From positions 1 through 64,000 of the forward strand of contig NZ_FYFA01000002.1 in the NCBI RefSeq assembly GCF_900188435.1: 64,000 nucleotides of DNA, written 5' to 3'. The translations under genes and the position numbers were made by a program. Origin of the DNA: Marinobacter sp. es.048. Lineage in GTDB: Bacteria > Pseudomonadota > Gammaproteobacteria > Pseudomonadales > Oleiphilaceae. The notes under the pieces are model-generated. The model saw only the letters and a program-made list of their open reading frames with translations, was not told where the DNA came from and made no database searches. Shown in pieces: positions 28,441 to 37,064 of this stretch (positions are counted from its first letter, which is position 1; each line of letters opens with the position of its first letter).

Positions 28441-29814
28441 TCAGGCACTTGGTGATTCAGATGAAGTTTGTATCCGGTATTTATCGGTCAAGTTGTATAG
28501 GGTTGGCCGGGTAATGCCCAGCAGGCGGGAGGCCTGGGCCATATTGAAATTACAGGACTGGAGCGCCTGTAAAATGGCTGCCCGTTCGGCGTTTTCCCGC
28601 ACTTGCCTCAGGTTGAGCTGCTGGTCCTGGCTTTGTTGACCCCCGTCGAGCTCAAGATCTTCGGCGGTCACCCGCTTACTGTCCGCCATAATGATGGCTC
28701 GCTTTACCTTGTTGATCATCTCTCGAACGTTGCCCGGCCATGCGTAATTGTTAATGGCGTTGATGGCATCTTCACTAAAGGAAAGGTTGGGGCGGTCCAT
28801 TTGCTTCCCTAGCGATTTCAGGAGGGATTGAGCGATAACCAGGGCGTCACCCTCACGTTCCCGAAGTGCGGGCACGTCCAAGGTGATTTCGCTGATCCGG
28901 TAGTACAGGTCTTCCCTGAAGTCCTCGCTGTCAATCAGTTGCCTTACATCTCTGTGGGTTGCGCAGACCACGCGAACATCGACAGAGATGGCGTTTACTG
29001 AGCCCACACGGTCGATTACCCGCTCTTGCAGGAAACGCAGAAGTTTGGCCTGGAGCGCCATGGGCATGTCGCCAATTTCATCCAGAAACAGGGTGCCACC
29101 GTTGGCGCTTTCAATCTTCCCTTTCTTGGATTGCGTGGCTCCGGTGAATGAACCTTTTTCGAAGCCGAACAGCTCGCTCTCCAGTAGGTTCTCGGGAATA
29201 GCGGCGCAATTGATGGCCGCAAAAGGTTTACTTGAGCGCGGGCTGAGGTCGTGAAGAGCCCGTGCCAGGAGTTCCTTGCCAGTACCGGTTTCTCCGGTGA
29301 TCAGGGTGGTGACGTCAATGGGGGCGACTTTTTCCAGTGTGCGGCAGACAGCCAGCATCTGTGGGCTGGCAGCTACGATGCCCTTGATACTGGTTCCGTT
29401 GCCTGATTGAGCGAGCTCCCGATTTTCATGTTCAAGCTCTGCCAACCGGAAGGCGCGGTTAACCACAAAAGTAAGAATATCCGCATCCAGTGGTTTCTGG
29501 TAAAAGTCGGACGCCCCCATGCCGATTGCTTTCACGGCATTTTCTTTGTCTTCACGACCAGTAACAACGATAACCTTTGTCATCGGTGCCAGTTGGAGAA
29601 TGTCTTCAAGCAGTCTGAAACCTTCAGTTGCCCCACCTGGGTCTGGAGGGAGCCCGAGATCCAGTGTTACCACCTCAGGCTCTTCTCGTCGCAGACAGGC
29701 CAAAGCAGATTCCCGATCTGATGCTACTGACACATCAAGGTCTTCACTGAAACACCAGCGCATCTGGCTTTGAAGGCCGGGATCATCTTCTACGATTAAT
29801 AGTCGTCTGGTCAC
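28441..29814 (-). CDS. prsR: Sigma-54-dependent response regulator of the exosortase A system
   Basis: 457 residues. Receiver domain RRLLIVEDDPGLQSQMRWCF with phospho-acceptor in VVTLDLGLPPD near residue 53; AAA+ domain with Walker A ITGETGTGKELLARALHD, the sigma-54 contact loop FEKGSFTGA (usually GAFTGA, here Ser for Ala) and Walker B GGTLFLDEIGDM; C-terminal Fis-type HTH NMAQASRLLGITRPTLYNLT. Matches the PEP-CTERM-box regulator family. Probably phosphorylated by the upstream-encoded PrsK and activating sigma-54 promoters such as the one at 32246. Confidence 0.95.
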   Translation of the reverse strand: MTRRLLIVEDDPGLQSQMRWCFSEDLDVSVASDRESALACLRREEPEVVTLDLGLPPDPGGATEGFRLLEDILQLAPMTKVIVVTGREDKENAVKAIGMGASDFYQKPLDADILTFVVNRAFRLAELEHENRELAQSGNGTSIKGIVAASPQMLAVCRTLEKVAPIDVTTLITGETGTGKELLARALHDLSPRSSKPFAAINCAAIPENLLESELFGFEKGSFTGATQSKKGKIESANGGTLFLDEIGDMPMALQAKLLRFLQERVIDRVGSVNAISVDVRVVCATHRDVRQLIDSEDFREDLYYRISEITLDVPALREREGDALVIAQSLLKSLGKQMDRPNLSFSEDAINAINNYAWPGNVREMINKVKRAIIMADSKRVTAEDLELDGGQQSQDQQLNLRQVRENAERAAILQALQSCNFNMAQASRLLGITRPTLYNLTDKYRIQTSSESPSA

Positions 29815-29916
29815 AGCAGCAACAAGTCCTTTTTATGTACGTTTCCACAATTCTGATTCTCAACTGAACATTGACACTTTGCAATGCCGGTTTTTACTCC
29901 TGTTCAATCGTGGCAT

Positions 29917-32052
29917 TTAATTGGCGCTCTGCATCGGATCCGGTGTGCTGGAAACCGGTTTTATTGCCGTAATATCCTGGGCCGTGTTTTTCTCTGTGGC
30001 CAAGGGGATCCTCACCGAAAAACAGGAGCCGATACCCGGCTCACTGGTTACATCAATATTGCCTCCGATTTTCCGGATATATTCCCGAGCCTGGTAGGCA
30101 CCAATTCCCATACCGGTGAGCCCTTTGGTGCTCTCGAACGGCTTGAACAGCTGGCTGGAGATGAACTCTTTGGTCATGCCTGTCCCCGTATCCTGGATGA
30201 ACAACACCACGTTACCTTTGGCGATTTTCAGCGTAATCGATATTTCCCCATCGTTCGGGGTAGCGTCCTGGGCATTCTGGATCAGGTGGCCAAGTACGCT
30301 ACGAAGTTGTTCCACATCGGCTTTTATCGTGGCATCGGGAGTATCGCCTTCAAGGTGTGGAGCAGGTTTCTGATGATGATGGTGTTCGATGAGCTCTCTG
30401 ACAATGCCTGTCAGGTTCAGCAATTTAAGCTGGTCTTCATCATCGCTACCCGGTCTTCGGATATGGTCCACCAGGCTCGACATTTTGCGAACTGCATGGT
30501 CTGTTGTGTTGATCATGTCGTCGATGAAAGCCGGGTTATTTCGATGCTTGGGGGCGTTCTTCACGAGAAGTGATAACTGGGCAATCACCGTTTTGAGATC
30601 GTGGACCATAAAGGCTGAGGCTTTACTTACTGCCTCAAACTGCATGGCTCGGGAAAGCCGGTTCTGGGCATCGGCCTGGGCCAGCAGGTTGCAGGTCTGG
30701 CGAGCAACAACTTTGATCAGATCGAAGTTCTCCCAGTTCAGCTCGACCCTGGTGTAAGGATTGCCAACCAGGGCCATGCCATACAGATCGTTGCCCAGGT
30801 AGAGCGGAATGATCAGCCATGCATCCGGGGTTTTCGCGATGGCATCCGGTATATCAAGCAGGTTGTAGCTGACCGGATCTGCGCGGTATTCGTGCAAGTC
30901 AACGATCCATTCGCGGTCTGAGAAAAAACGCACGAGTTCCGCATCATGGTCAATTATTGTGTGTTTGGGCGTGGACAGATTGATAGATGCCTTCAGAATG
31001 TAGGCGTCCCTTTCGCCTTTTAGCCAGATTGCTCCTCCGTTACTTTCAACCAGGCCTGCGAGAATACGGATTACCCGTTCTGGCAGCGGGGGATCGTTGC
31101 TCAGGTCGGCCAGCTCCCGGGTCATTTTCAGCCATTCCTCTCGATAATCGTACTTGTAGTCGAAGAAGTTCTGACTGATCAGAACCATGAGTCTGGCTCT
31201 GATGCGCCTCGAGAGGAGCAGTGTCGCAAGGAACACGAGAGAGATGGTCAGGAAAAGGACTTGCAGTGCTTCGCCCCAGCTGCCGCCGAGGGCGCGAACA
31301 TAATACCCGCCCATTGCCAGGAACAGCAGGTAACCGCCCGCAAATACCAGGGTGCTGGCATGAAAAAAGGCGGTTCGTGAGAGTTGAAATTCAATGGGCT
31401 GCTTGCGGGTATTGATCACGTTTACCGCGAACAGGGGTACCAGAGCGGCATTTATGAAGCCGCGGGCATTCCAGAAGGAGTCTGAGATCTGGCCAAAGAG
31501 CAGGGCATCGGTATACATGAAGAAATCAAATGCAAAGATGGTGATCACCCCGATGCACAGGTATTTCATACTGGAGCGGCCGAGACCCGTGGAGTTTCGC
31601 CAGATTTGCTCGATAACGGAGAGGCCAAGAAGAGAGAGCCCGATCTGGCCGAGAATCTTGGCTTTGCCACTGAATAACTCCAGACCAAGCACATACTCGA
31701 GTAACGCGAATACCATCAAGCCAATGATGAGAACACAAGCGGCCACCGCGATCATTGAGCGCACACGGTTGCTTATTCCTGAAGATTTGAAGGAGTCCCT
31801 CAGGATTGCGAACAGCAGCAGCAACCAGGAGGCATCCCGGAGGAGTTCGAGAAGGTAACGGATCAGGAAATCGGGTTGACCGAAGAGGCTTTGAGTAACC
31901 AGCGCCGCGGCCCATAGGAAGGAAATAATAGTTGCAAGAAAGAGCGCGCGGTCGACGTTGCGGCGCAAATAGCGAGTACCAACGACGATCGCCAGCAGTG
32001 CAAAGCAGATAGCAGCTGCTCCGTGGCTTATAACGCCCAAGTCCCTGAACAT
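29917..32052 (-). CDS. prsK: Membrane histidine kinase of the exosortase A system
   Basis: 711 residues. About eight to nine hydrophobic helices in the first 300 residues form the sensor, then a GAF-like region (NWENFDLIKVVARQTCNLLA end), then the kinase: H-box FMVHDLKTVIAQLSLLVKNA near residue 480, N-box LGHLIQNAQDATPNDG, G1 FIQDTGTGMTKEF and G2 TGMGIGAYQAREYI. Same architecture as PrsK. Signal unknown. 102 bases separate it from prsR. Its upstream region (32053-32319) is shared with the divergent PEP-CTERM gene. Confidence 0.95.
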   Translation of the reverse strand: MFRDLGVISHGAAAICFALLAIVVGTRYLRRNVDRALFLATIISFLWAAALVTQSLFGQPDFLIRYLLELLRDASWLLLLFAILRDSFKSSGISNRVRSMIAVAACVLIIGLMVFALLEYVLGLELFSGKAKILGQIGLSLLGLSVIEQIWRNSTGLGRSSMKYLCIGVITIFAFDFFMYTDALLFGQISDSFWNARGFINAALVPLFAVNVINTRKQPIEFQLSRTAFFHASTLVFAGGYLLFLAMGGYYVRALGGSWGEALQVLFLTISLVFLATLLLSRRIRARLMVLISQNFFDYKYDYREEWLKMTRELADLSNDPPLPERVIRILAGLVESNGGAIWLKGERDAYILKASINLSTPKHTIIDHDAELVRFFSDREWIVDLHEYRADPVSYNLLDIPDAIAKTPDAWLIIPLYLGNDLYGMALVGNPYTRVELNWENFDLIKVVARQTCNLLAQADAQNRLSRAMQFEAVSKASAFMVHDLKTVIAQLSLLVKNAPKHRNNPAFIDDMINTTDHAVRKMSSLVDHIRRPGSDDEDQLKLLNLTGIVRELIEHHHHQKPAPHLEGDTPDATIKADVEQLRSVLGHLIQNAQDATPNDGEISITLKIAKGNVVLFIQDTGTGMTKEFISSQLFKPFESTKGLTGMGIGAYQAREYIRKIGGNIDVTSEPGIGSCFSVRIPLATEKNTAQDITAIKPVSSTPDPMQSAN

Positions 32053-32245
32053 CTCGAGTTTCCCGTGGTTAATCCGCTCCTATATTGGGCGGATTATTGA
32101 GGGTGATCAAGCAGGTCGACTGTAACGAAAGTTGAACACCTATTTCCAGTCGTGTCGGTATTTTTTACATATGCAAGTTGCCTTCGGCTATTTTGCACGG
32201 CGTGTGAATATTAACCAGTTGGCCAAGTTGAAAATATCAGTTTAT

Positions 32246-32259
32246 GGCCTGTTACCTGC
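32246..32259 (+). promoter_or_regulatory. Candidate sigma-54 promoter (-24/-12) of the PEP-CTERM gene
   Basis: TATGGCCTGTTACCTGCAA has the invariant GG (32246-32247) and GC (32258-32259) twelve bases apart, close to the consensus TGGCAC-N5-TTGCA. A start near 32271 would give a leader of about 50 bases before ATG 32320. The nearby sigma-54 activator PrsR makes this biologically plausible. No obvious activator palindrome could be fixed by eye in 32053-32245. Confidence 0.65.
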
Positions 32260-32319
32260 AAACCGTGGAATCAGGTGAGTTTCGAAACTCGAAGGTGGTA
32301 CAAGCCGAAGGAAGTAGTT

Positions 32320-33063
32320 ATGAATAACAGGAAGATGTTGAAAGCTTGGTCTGCGGGTATTTTGTTGTCTACGGCGTCAACGTTTGCTAGTGCAACGCCG
32401 GTCACAATGGATCTTGATTACACTGGTTTCCCGGAAGGCTACCAGGGCGGGACAATTACAAACGATGGTAACGCAACAAATGTTCGTGCCGGTATGTTCC
32501 GTTTCTCGGTGAGTAATTTGCAGGGGACCTCACCGTTCCCGTTGTCGGCCGATGATGTTATTGATGCGTTTTGTGTCGATATCGATACGTACCTTGATAC
32601 TACGAACACCATTTCCTACTCGCTGGAAGACGCAGGTACTTACTTCGGCGATGCGAATAAAGTGGATCAGATTGGGCGGCTTTATACTGGCTTCGAGTCT
32701 TTGGTGAGCGGAGCTGATCGGTCAGCCGCTTTTCAGCTGGCGCTTTGGGAAATCATCAATGAAGATGCGGGCTCTCTGGATCTTTCGAATGGATCGTTTT
32801 CCTCCAGCGCATTCGACTCCGCTCGTGGTATCGGCGAAGGCTGGCTTGGGTCTTTGAATGGTTTTGAGAATAATTATCAGCTTTATGTCCTCTCCTCGGA
32901 GCTGTTGGAGTCTAATGGAGGTTTGGAAAAGAAATCGCAGGATCTGCTCGTCTTTTCGCCAAAACCGCCGGTTAAAGTCCCTGAGCCGGGAACCCTCGCT
33001 TTGTTGGCCCTTGGAATCTTTGGACTTGTGCTGAGAAAGAAGGCCGGTCCTAAAAAGAACTGA
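32320..33063 (+). CDS. PEP-CTERM surface protein with a thioester-domain-like Cys...Gln pattern
   Basis: 247 residues from ATG 32320 (AAGGAA 8 bases upstream). Signal peptide to about residue 25 (STFASA|TPV). The C-terminus is a classic sorting tail: VPEPGTLALLALGIF plus a hydrophobic stretch and LRKKAG, the XrtA substrate signal. Between lies IDAFCVDIDTYLD (Cys85) and SAAFQLALWEIINED (Gln139, Trp143). A Cys in [F/Y]C plus QxxxW is the pattern of bacterial thioester domains that bond covalently to targets, and it also recurs in PEP-CTERM proteins. The Cys-Gln bond itself is inference. Sole gene between a sigma-54-type promoter and a strong terminator. Confidence 0.9.
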   Translation: MNNRKMLKAWSAGILLSTASTFASATPVTMDLDYTGFPEGYQGGTITNDGNATNVRAGMFRFSVSNLQGTSPFPLSADDVIDAFCVDIDTYLDTTNTISYSLEDAGTYFGDANKVDQIGRLYTGFESLVSGADRSAAFQLALWEIINEDAGSLDLSNGSFSSSAFDSARGIGEGWLGSLNGFENNYQLYVLSSELLESNGGLEKKSQDLLVFSPKPPVKVPEPGTLALLALGIFGLVLRKKAGPKKN

Positions 33064-33091
33064 TACCGTCAGCTTCTTTGACACCCTTGAG

Positions 33092-33121
33092 AAAACCCCG
33101 CAGCCGAAACTGCGGGGTTTT
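33092..33121. terminator. Bidirectional intrinsic terminator
   Basis: AAAACCCCGCAG (33092-33103) pairs perfectly with CTGCGGGGTTTT (33110-33121) around the loop CCGAAA, with further T's on the plus side. The A-tract on the left arm gives a T-run for the minus strand, so it can end both the PEP-CTERM transcript and the convergent epimerase operon that stops at 33136. Confidence 0.92.
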
Positions 33122-33135
33122 CTTTTGAGGGCAGA

Positions 33136-34083
33136 CTAAACCGGCCTCTTATTCTCCCGATAGAACCGGAAAATCTCCTTCAGTGGCCGCTTGGGCTCAA
33201 AACCGAATTCGTTAACAAACGCCCGCCCGTCAATCACCACCGGATACTTGAAGAACGCCATCAGGTATGAAGGAAAACTCTTGAGCTTCAAGGTGCCCAG
33301 TATCATCTTCGGAACCATCGGTGGAATGGAAGGCACGGGAATCCGCTTGCAGCCACAGAGTTTCAGGGCGTGTTGATAGGCGACCCAGTCTTGCGGCGCC
33401 ACGTTGTACACGCCCCGTATCGGCTTGCTATAGGCCAGGACGATGGCATCGGCCATGTCATCGATATGGATAAATTGCATCATCGGTGAAAAGCCGGCCA
33501 GCACCGGCGCCCGCTCGCTGGCCAGCAGGGTGCTGATGGTGTTGCGCACGCCCGGCCCCACGATGTTGCAGGGGCGCAGGATGGTGATGTTCAGTTCCGG
33601 GTAGCGCCACAGGTAGATGTTGGCGAGGTTCTCGAGTTCCACGGAGTCGATCAGGTCGGCACTGAGCCCGGCGCTCTTCAGCGGTGCGGCTTCGTCGATA
33701 AGTGCTGGGTTGTAGGCCACCGCTCCGTACACGTGGAACGTTGAAAGCACGACCACTCGCTTGATGCCGTATTTATGGCTCAGGTCCAGCAGTTTCTGGG
33801 TGCCAAGCACATTGGCATTGTAGCGCCGCATGCGGGTGAGCTGGCTGGACATGATCCGGCCCATATGGATTACGCCATCAAACTGGTAGCGCCGGAACAG
33901 GTCTTCGAATACCCGCTTGTTGAAATCAATGCAGTAGCTGGGGATGTCGTCGCCCAGGTACACCTGTTCTCGGAAATCCACGGCGACCAGGTCGCAGGTA
34001 TCCCTTAGCTGTTCGATGACCTGTTGGGCGAGGGCGCCGGCGGCACCGGTGATCAGAATGTGGGGTCTGCGTTGTTCGGTCAT
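33136..34083 (-). CDS. NAD-dependent epimerase/dehydratase-like SDR with altered active site
   Basis: 315 residues. N-terminal Rossmann motif HILITGAAGALAQQVIEQL; the third Gly of GxxGxxG is Ala. VVVLSTFHVYGAV gives the catalytic Ser/Thr region, but where the Tyr-x3-Lys pair is expected the sequence reads LIDSVELENLANIY, with neither residue in place. ILRPCNIVGPGVRNT and FIHIDDMADAIVLAY are typical of extended SDRs. It may bind a nucleotide sugar or lipid without the usual oxidation. Its start overlaps the end of the acyltransferase gene by one base. Confidence 0.85.
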   Translation of the reverse strand: MTEQRRPHILITGAAGALAQQVIEQLRDTCDLVAVDFREQVYLGDDIPSYCIDFNKRVFEDLFRRYQFDGVIHMGRIMSSQLTRMRRYNANVLGTQKLLDLSHKYGIKRVVVLSTFHVYGAVAYNPALIDEAAPLKSAGLSADLIDSVELENLANIYLWRYPELNITILRPCNIVGPGVRNTISTLLASERAPVLAGFSPMMQFIHIDDMADAIVLAYSKPIRGVYNVAPQDWVAYQHALKLCGCKRIPVPSIPPMVPKMILGTLKLKSFPSYLMAFFKYPVVIDGRAFVNEFGFEPKRPLKEIFRFYRENKRPV

Positions 34084-34898
34084 CAGAAAAGCCTTTTTCG
34101 TTCGCTCAGTCCCTTGTCGATCAGCCGGCTGATTTCCGCCTTGACCATCTCCACTCGTTCGGTGACCTGTTCTTCGGGAATTTCCAAGTCGTCAAAGTAC
34201 ATGGGGGCTCCGAAATTCAGGTGTACTTTTGCCGGCAGCACCACGGGCATGGCCACCGGGGCGTAGGGAATGCCCAGGGCCTTTGCCAGGGGCTTGATGT
34301 TGGCGATGGCCGGGATGGTTTCCTCACAGCCCACCACACCCACGGGCACGATCGGTGCCTTGTACTTCATGGCCAGGTGCATGAAGCCATTGCCAAACCG
34401 TTTAAGCTGGTAGCGATCGTGGTAGAGCTTGCCGGAACCGCGGATGCCTTCAGGGAACACGATGACGGCTTCGTTATTCGCGAGCATCTTGGCGCAGTTC
34501 ACCGGGTCGCCGAGCACAGCGCCCACTTCATTCAACAAGTTTCCCAGCCAGGGCACGGTCGGAAAAAAGCGTTCAATCATTGCCCTTGGAATCCGGGCAT
34601 CTTTTTCCCGGGAGGCGAGGGCATAGCCGATCAGCAGGCCGTCGATGGGCAGCTGCCCGCTGTGGTTGGCGATGATCAGCACCGGCCCATCCGCGGGAAT
34701 GTTTTCGACGCCGTGGGCCTGCACCCGGAAATACTTCTCGTAAATCTGTTTGGTGAGCGAAAGCCCGTATTTCATGGCTTCGTTATTGTAGCCCCAGGGG
34801 TCGTAGCCCAGGCTCCCGATGGGTTTGCGGATGCGGTTGATATGCTCCTCCAGTTCCGCGGGAACCAGTCGGGTTTTGAGAAACGATGCCAGGCTCAT
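34083..34898 (-). CDS. Lysophospholipid acyltransferase (PlsC/LPLAT superfamily)
   Basis: 271 residues. Motif I ANHSGQLPIDGLLIGYAL near residue 77 (catalytic His), motif III VFPEGIRGSGK near 149, and VGVVGCEETIPAI. The family transfers acyl chains to glycerolipids; this subfamily (NHSGQLPxD) resembles diacylglycerol-acyltransferase-type LPLATs. No strong TM, so peripheral to the inner membrane. Middle gene of a three-gene minus operon: 4-base overlap with the mutarotase, 1-base overlap with the epimerase-like gene. The pairing with an SDR suggests a lipid role for both. Confidence 0.88.
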   Translation of the reverse strand: MSLASFLKTRLVPAELEEHINRIRKPIGSLGYDPWGYNNEAMKYGLSLTKQIYEKYFRVQAHGVENIPADGPVLIIANHSGQLPIDGLLIGYALASREKDARIPRAMIERFFPTVPWLGNLLNEVGAVLGDPVNCAKMLANNEAVIVFPEGIRGSGKLYHDRYQLKRFGNGFMHLAMKYKAPIVPVGVVGCEETIPAIANIKPLAKALGIPYAPVAMPVVLPAKVHLNFGAPMYFDDLEIPEEQVTERVEMVKAEISRLIDKGLSERKRLF

Positions 34899-35818
34899 GA
34901 TTTCCTTCCGATGAAAACGCCTAATGTGTGGCTTTGCCCTTTATTGAGCACCCGATAATCGCTCGCCGCATTGGCGGTTTCGACACACAGCATGGACTGC
35001 CAGGCCGTATCGGGAAAATCCGAAAGCGTGGCCGCCTTGGCCGGACCGGGGTTCCAGACCACGGTGGAGTCGCTGCCAACGGCTGAGAGCTTGCGGCCAG
35101 TTCGGGGTGTCACAATGGTCATGGGTTCGCCGCTTTCGTAGATCCGGTCGGTTTCGCCCTCAAAATACACAGGGCCTTCCTGGTTGCGATATTCCCAGTT
35201 ATCCAGGGTGTCGATGTATTGGCTGTTGCCAAGGCCCAGGACCCGGGTTCGGGCTAGGTCGCTGGTGGGGAAATAGGTATGGAGCGCTTGGGTAAAAGCG
35301 AGCGGGTCGTTCCCCAGATTCGTAGTGGTCAGCGCCAGTTGGCAACCCCTGATGGAAAAGCTGAACGTGAGCAGGGCGAGCGCATGGCCGATCCAGGCAT
35401 CGCTGAAATCCTCATTGGCATCCAGGGACAGGCTGATTTCCACTTCGTGGGCGTTTTCCCGGACATCCTCCAGTTTCCAGAGTGCGGTGCGGGCGAACCC
35501 GTGGGCTTTCTCGGTTTTGATCCGTTTTCGCACTTCCGGCGCGTTGCGGGCTGGATCGCCAAACCAGGGCCAACACACCGGAATGCCACCACGGATAGCG
35601 CGGCCAGGTTCGTATCGGGCGGTTGGGCTCATCCACAGCCAGTCAGATTCGTTCTGGGGCTTGAAGTTTGTCAGGTGGGCGCCCTGAATAAACAGTGTGG
35701 CCTGGAACAAAGGGTGGTGTACCTCAAGGGCTTCCAGTTGCCCGATGGTTTTCCAGCGCGTGAAGGACCATTGGCCCGGAGAAAGTGAGAGCGGTGGCCT
35801 GTTACTGCTTTCTGACAT
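34895..35818 (-). CDS. D-hexose-6-phosphate mutarotase (aldose-1-epimerase family, YeaD-like)
   Basis: 307 residues of beta-rich galactose-mutarotase fold. IRGGIPVCWPWFG near residue 78, AHGFARTALWKLEDV, FTQALHTYFPTSD near 178 (catalytic His) and VVWNPGPAKAATLSDF near 268 are family signatures. Interconverts alpha and beta anomers of hexose 6-phosphates in the cytoplasm. First gene of the minus operon, divergent from the oxygenase gene across 118 bp. GTG or ATG choice is not an issue: ATG 35818 fits. Confidence 0.92.
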   Translation of the reverse strand: MSESSNRPPLSLSPGQWSFTRWKTIGQLEALEVHHPLFQATLFIQGAHLTNFKPQNESDWLWMSPTARYEPGRAIRGGIPVCWPWFGDPARNAPEVRKRIKTEKAHGFARTALWKLEDVRENAHEVEISLSLDANEDFSDAWIGHALALLTFSFSIRGCQLALTTTNLGNDPLAFTQALHTYFPTSDLARTRVLGLGNSQYIDTLDNWEYRNQEGPVYFEGETDRIYESGEPMTIVTPRTGRKLSAVGSDSTVVWNPGPAKAATLSDFPDTAWQSMLCVETANAASDYRVLNKGQSHTLGVFIGRKS

Positions 35819-35936
35819 GGTTATCTACTAAGTGAAACCGGTTAAGTGTATTTGCCTACACAGAGAGTAAATTAAAACTGCCGCTCCGGCGAGAATTGCG
35901 CCTAAAATACGCTCAAAATACGTACGAGGCCCGCCG

Positions 35937-36686
35937 ATGGAAACGCCGGTAATTATCCCGATCCATGACCTCCTGATCACGCCTTTGCATAGCGCCCAAG
36001 ATGCTGTAGCAGGCAGCGATGTTCAGTCGATGGACCTTGCGCCGGATCAACGCGAGCCGTTGTCTGAGGACTGGCTGGATGAACTGGCTTCGGGGTTGAG
36101 CGAGCACGGCTGGATGTCGCTGGACGTGCGGTCACGGCTGGGAACCAATCTGCTGGCGGCGCTGAAACAGGAAGTGCAGATTCTGGATCGTACCGATGCC
36201 ATGAAAAAAGCCGGCATCGGACGCGGCAATGATCTGGTGCGTGACCGCTCGGTACGCCGGGACAAGATCGCCTGGCTGCAAGGCGTTACTGCACCCCAGG
36301 CGGCGTTGTTCGAGTTTTTCGAGTCGATTCGCCAGGGCCTGAACCAGAGGCTGTTTTTGGGCCTTAAGCGGTTCGAGACCCACTATGCCACCTACCACTC
36401 CGGTGATTTCTACAAACAGCACCTGGACAGCTTTCGGGGCAGGGCGTCCCGGGTGGTCAGTGTGGTGCTGTATCTGAACGAAGACTGGCAGGCAGCCGAC
36501 GGCGGAGCGCTTCAGGTGTTCAATCGCGACAACGACCATGAAGTGTGCGGAACCGTGTTGCCCGAGTCGGGGCGAATGGCTGTGTTTATGAGCGAAGAGA
36601 TTCCTCACGAGGTGTTGCCGGCAAACCGCACCCGTTACAGTCTGGCCTGCTGGTTCCGACAGGATGAGGTGCCGCTGCCTTTGTAA
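35937..36686 (+). CDS. 2OG-Fe(II) oxygenase, prolyl-4-hydroxylase type
   Basis: 249 residues. Double-stranded beta-helix in the second half with metal ligands in YKQHLDSFRG (His and Asp), EIPHEVLPANRTRYSLACWF (distal His and 2-oxoglutarate-binding Arg), and VVLYLNEDWQAADGGALQVF between them. Uses 2-oxoglutarate and oxygen to hydroxylate an unknown substrate, possibly a protein residue. The first 80 residues are family-specific. Alone on its strand before the SRP RNA. Confidence 0.9.
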   Translation: METPVIIPIHDLLITPLHSAQDAVAGSDVQSMDLAPDQREPLSEDWLDELASGLSEHGWMSLDVRSRLGTNLLAALKQEVQILDRTDAMKKAGIGRGNDLVRDRSVRRDKIAWLQGVTAPQAALFEFFESIRQGLNQRLFLGLKRFETHYATYHSGDFYKQHLDSFRGRASRVVSVVLYLNEDWQAADGGALQVFNRDNDHEVCGTVLPESGRMAVFMSEEIPHEVLPANRTRYSLACWFRQDEVPLPL

Positions 36687-36717
36687 GGCGGATCCGGGCG
36701 GGCGTGCTGATTTGTCA

Positions 36718-36746
36718 TTGTAGTGTGCAAACCCTTTTGCTAATAT
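36718..36746 (+). promoter_or_regulatory. Probable sigma-70 promoter of the SRP RNA gene
   Basis: TTGTAG (36718-36723), 17-base spacer, TAATAT (36741-36746). A start near 36753, followed by the G/C-rich CGCGCCGC, precedes the mature RNA by about 30 bases, consistent with a processed precursor. Confidence 0.6.
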
Positions 36747-36785
36747 GCGCGCCGCTTTCAGGGAATTGTTCTGAAACGCCGTTAT

Positions 36786-36895
36786 GGTGGCTCCATTGGT
36801 GCCTCCGCAACATGAAACCGTGAACCCGGTCAGGCCCGGAAGGGAGCAGCCGAAGCGGTGGAATTGTGTGCCGGGGTGTCGCTGATGGAGTCACC
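36786..36895 (+). ncRNA. ffs: Signal recognition particle RNA (4.5S)
   Basis: The conserved apical hairpin is exact in its core: GGTCAGGCCCGGAAGGGAGC followed by AGCCGAAGC, the GGAA tetraloop and internal loop bound by Ffh. The outer stem pairs GGTGGCTCCATTGGTG (36786 on) with the 3' strand ending CGCTGATGGAGTCACC (36880-36895). CCC and a T6 run follow, ending transcription. About 110 nt, usual for gammaproteobacteria. Directs membrane proteins to the Sec translocon with Ffh. Sits before dnaX, a common arrangement. Confidence 0.95.
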
Positions 36896-37064
36896 CCCAG
36901 TTTTTTCCTTCCGTAATACTATTGCCCTGATTTTTCTTTGATATCTCTGTTGAAGTCTCTCTGCTTTTACCGCCTTTTCCTTCGGTTTTCGAAACCGACT
37001 CTGCTTCTTATAGATCTGTGTCCATGCTAAGGTTAAACCCGTTTTTCACAGCAGTTGGCGGAAC

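Noticed and set aside
29884..30573. Plus-strand frame opposite prsK
   Set aside because: Covers the conserved kinase boxes on the other strand; no own motifs.
36786..36910. Strong palindromic stretch before dnaX considered as a plain terminator
   Set aside because: The GGAA loop and SRP core sequence identify it as the 4.5S RNA gene; only the T-run at its end is terminator.
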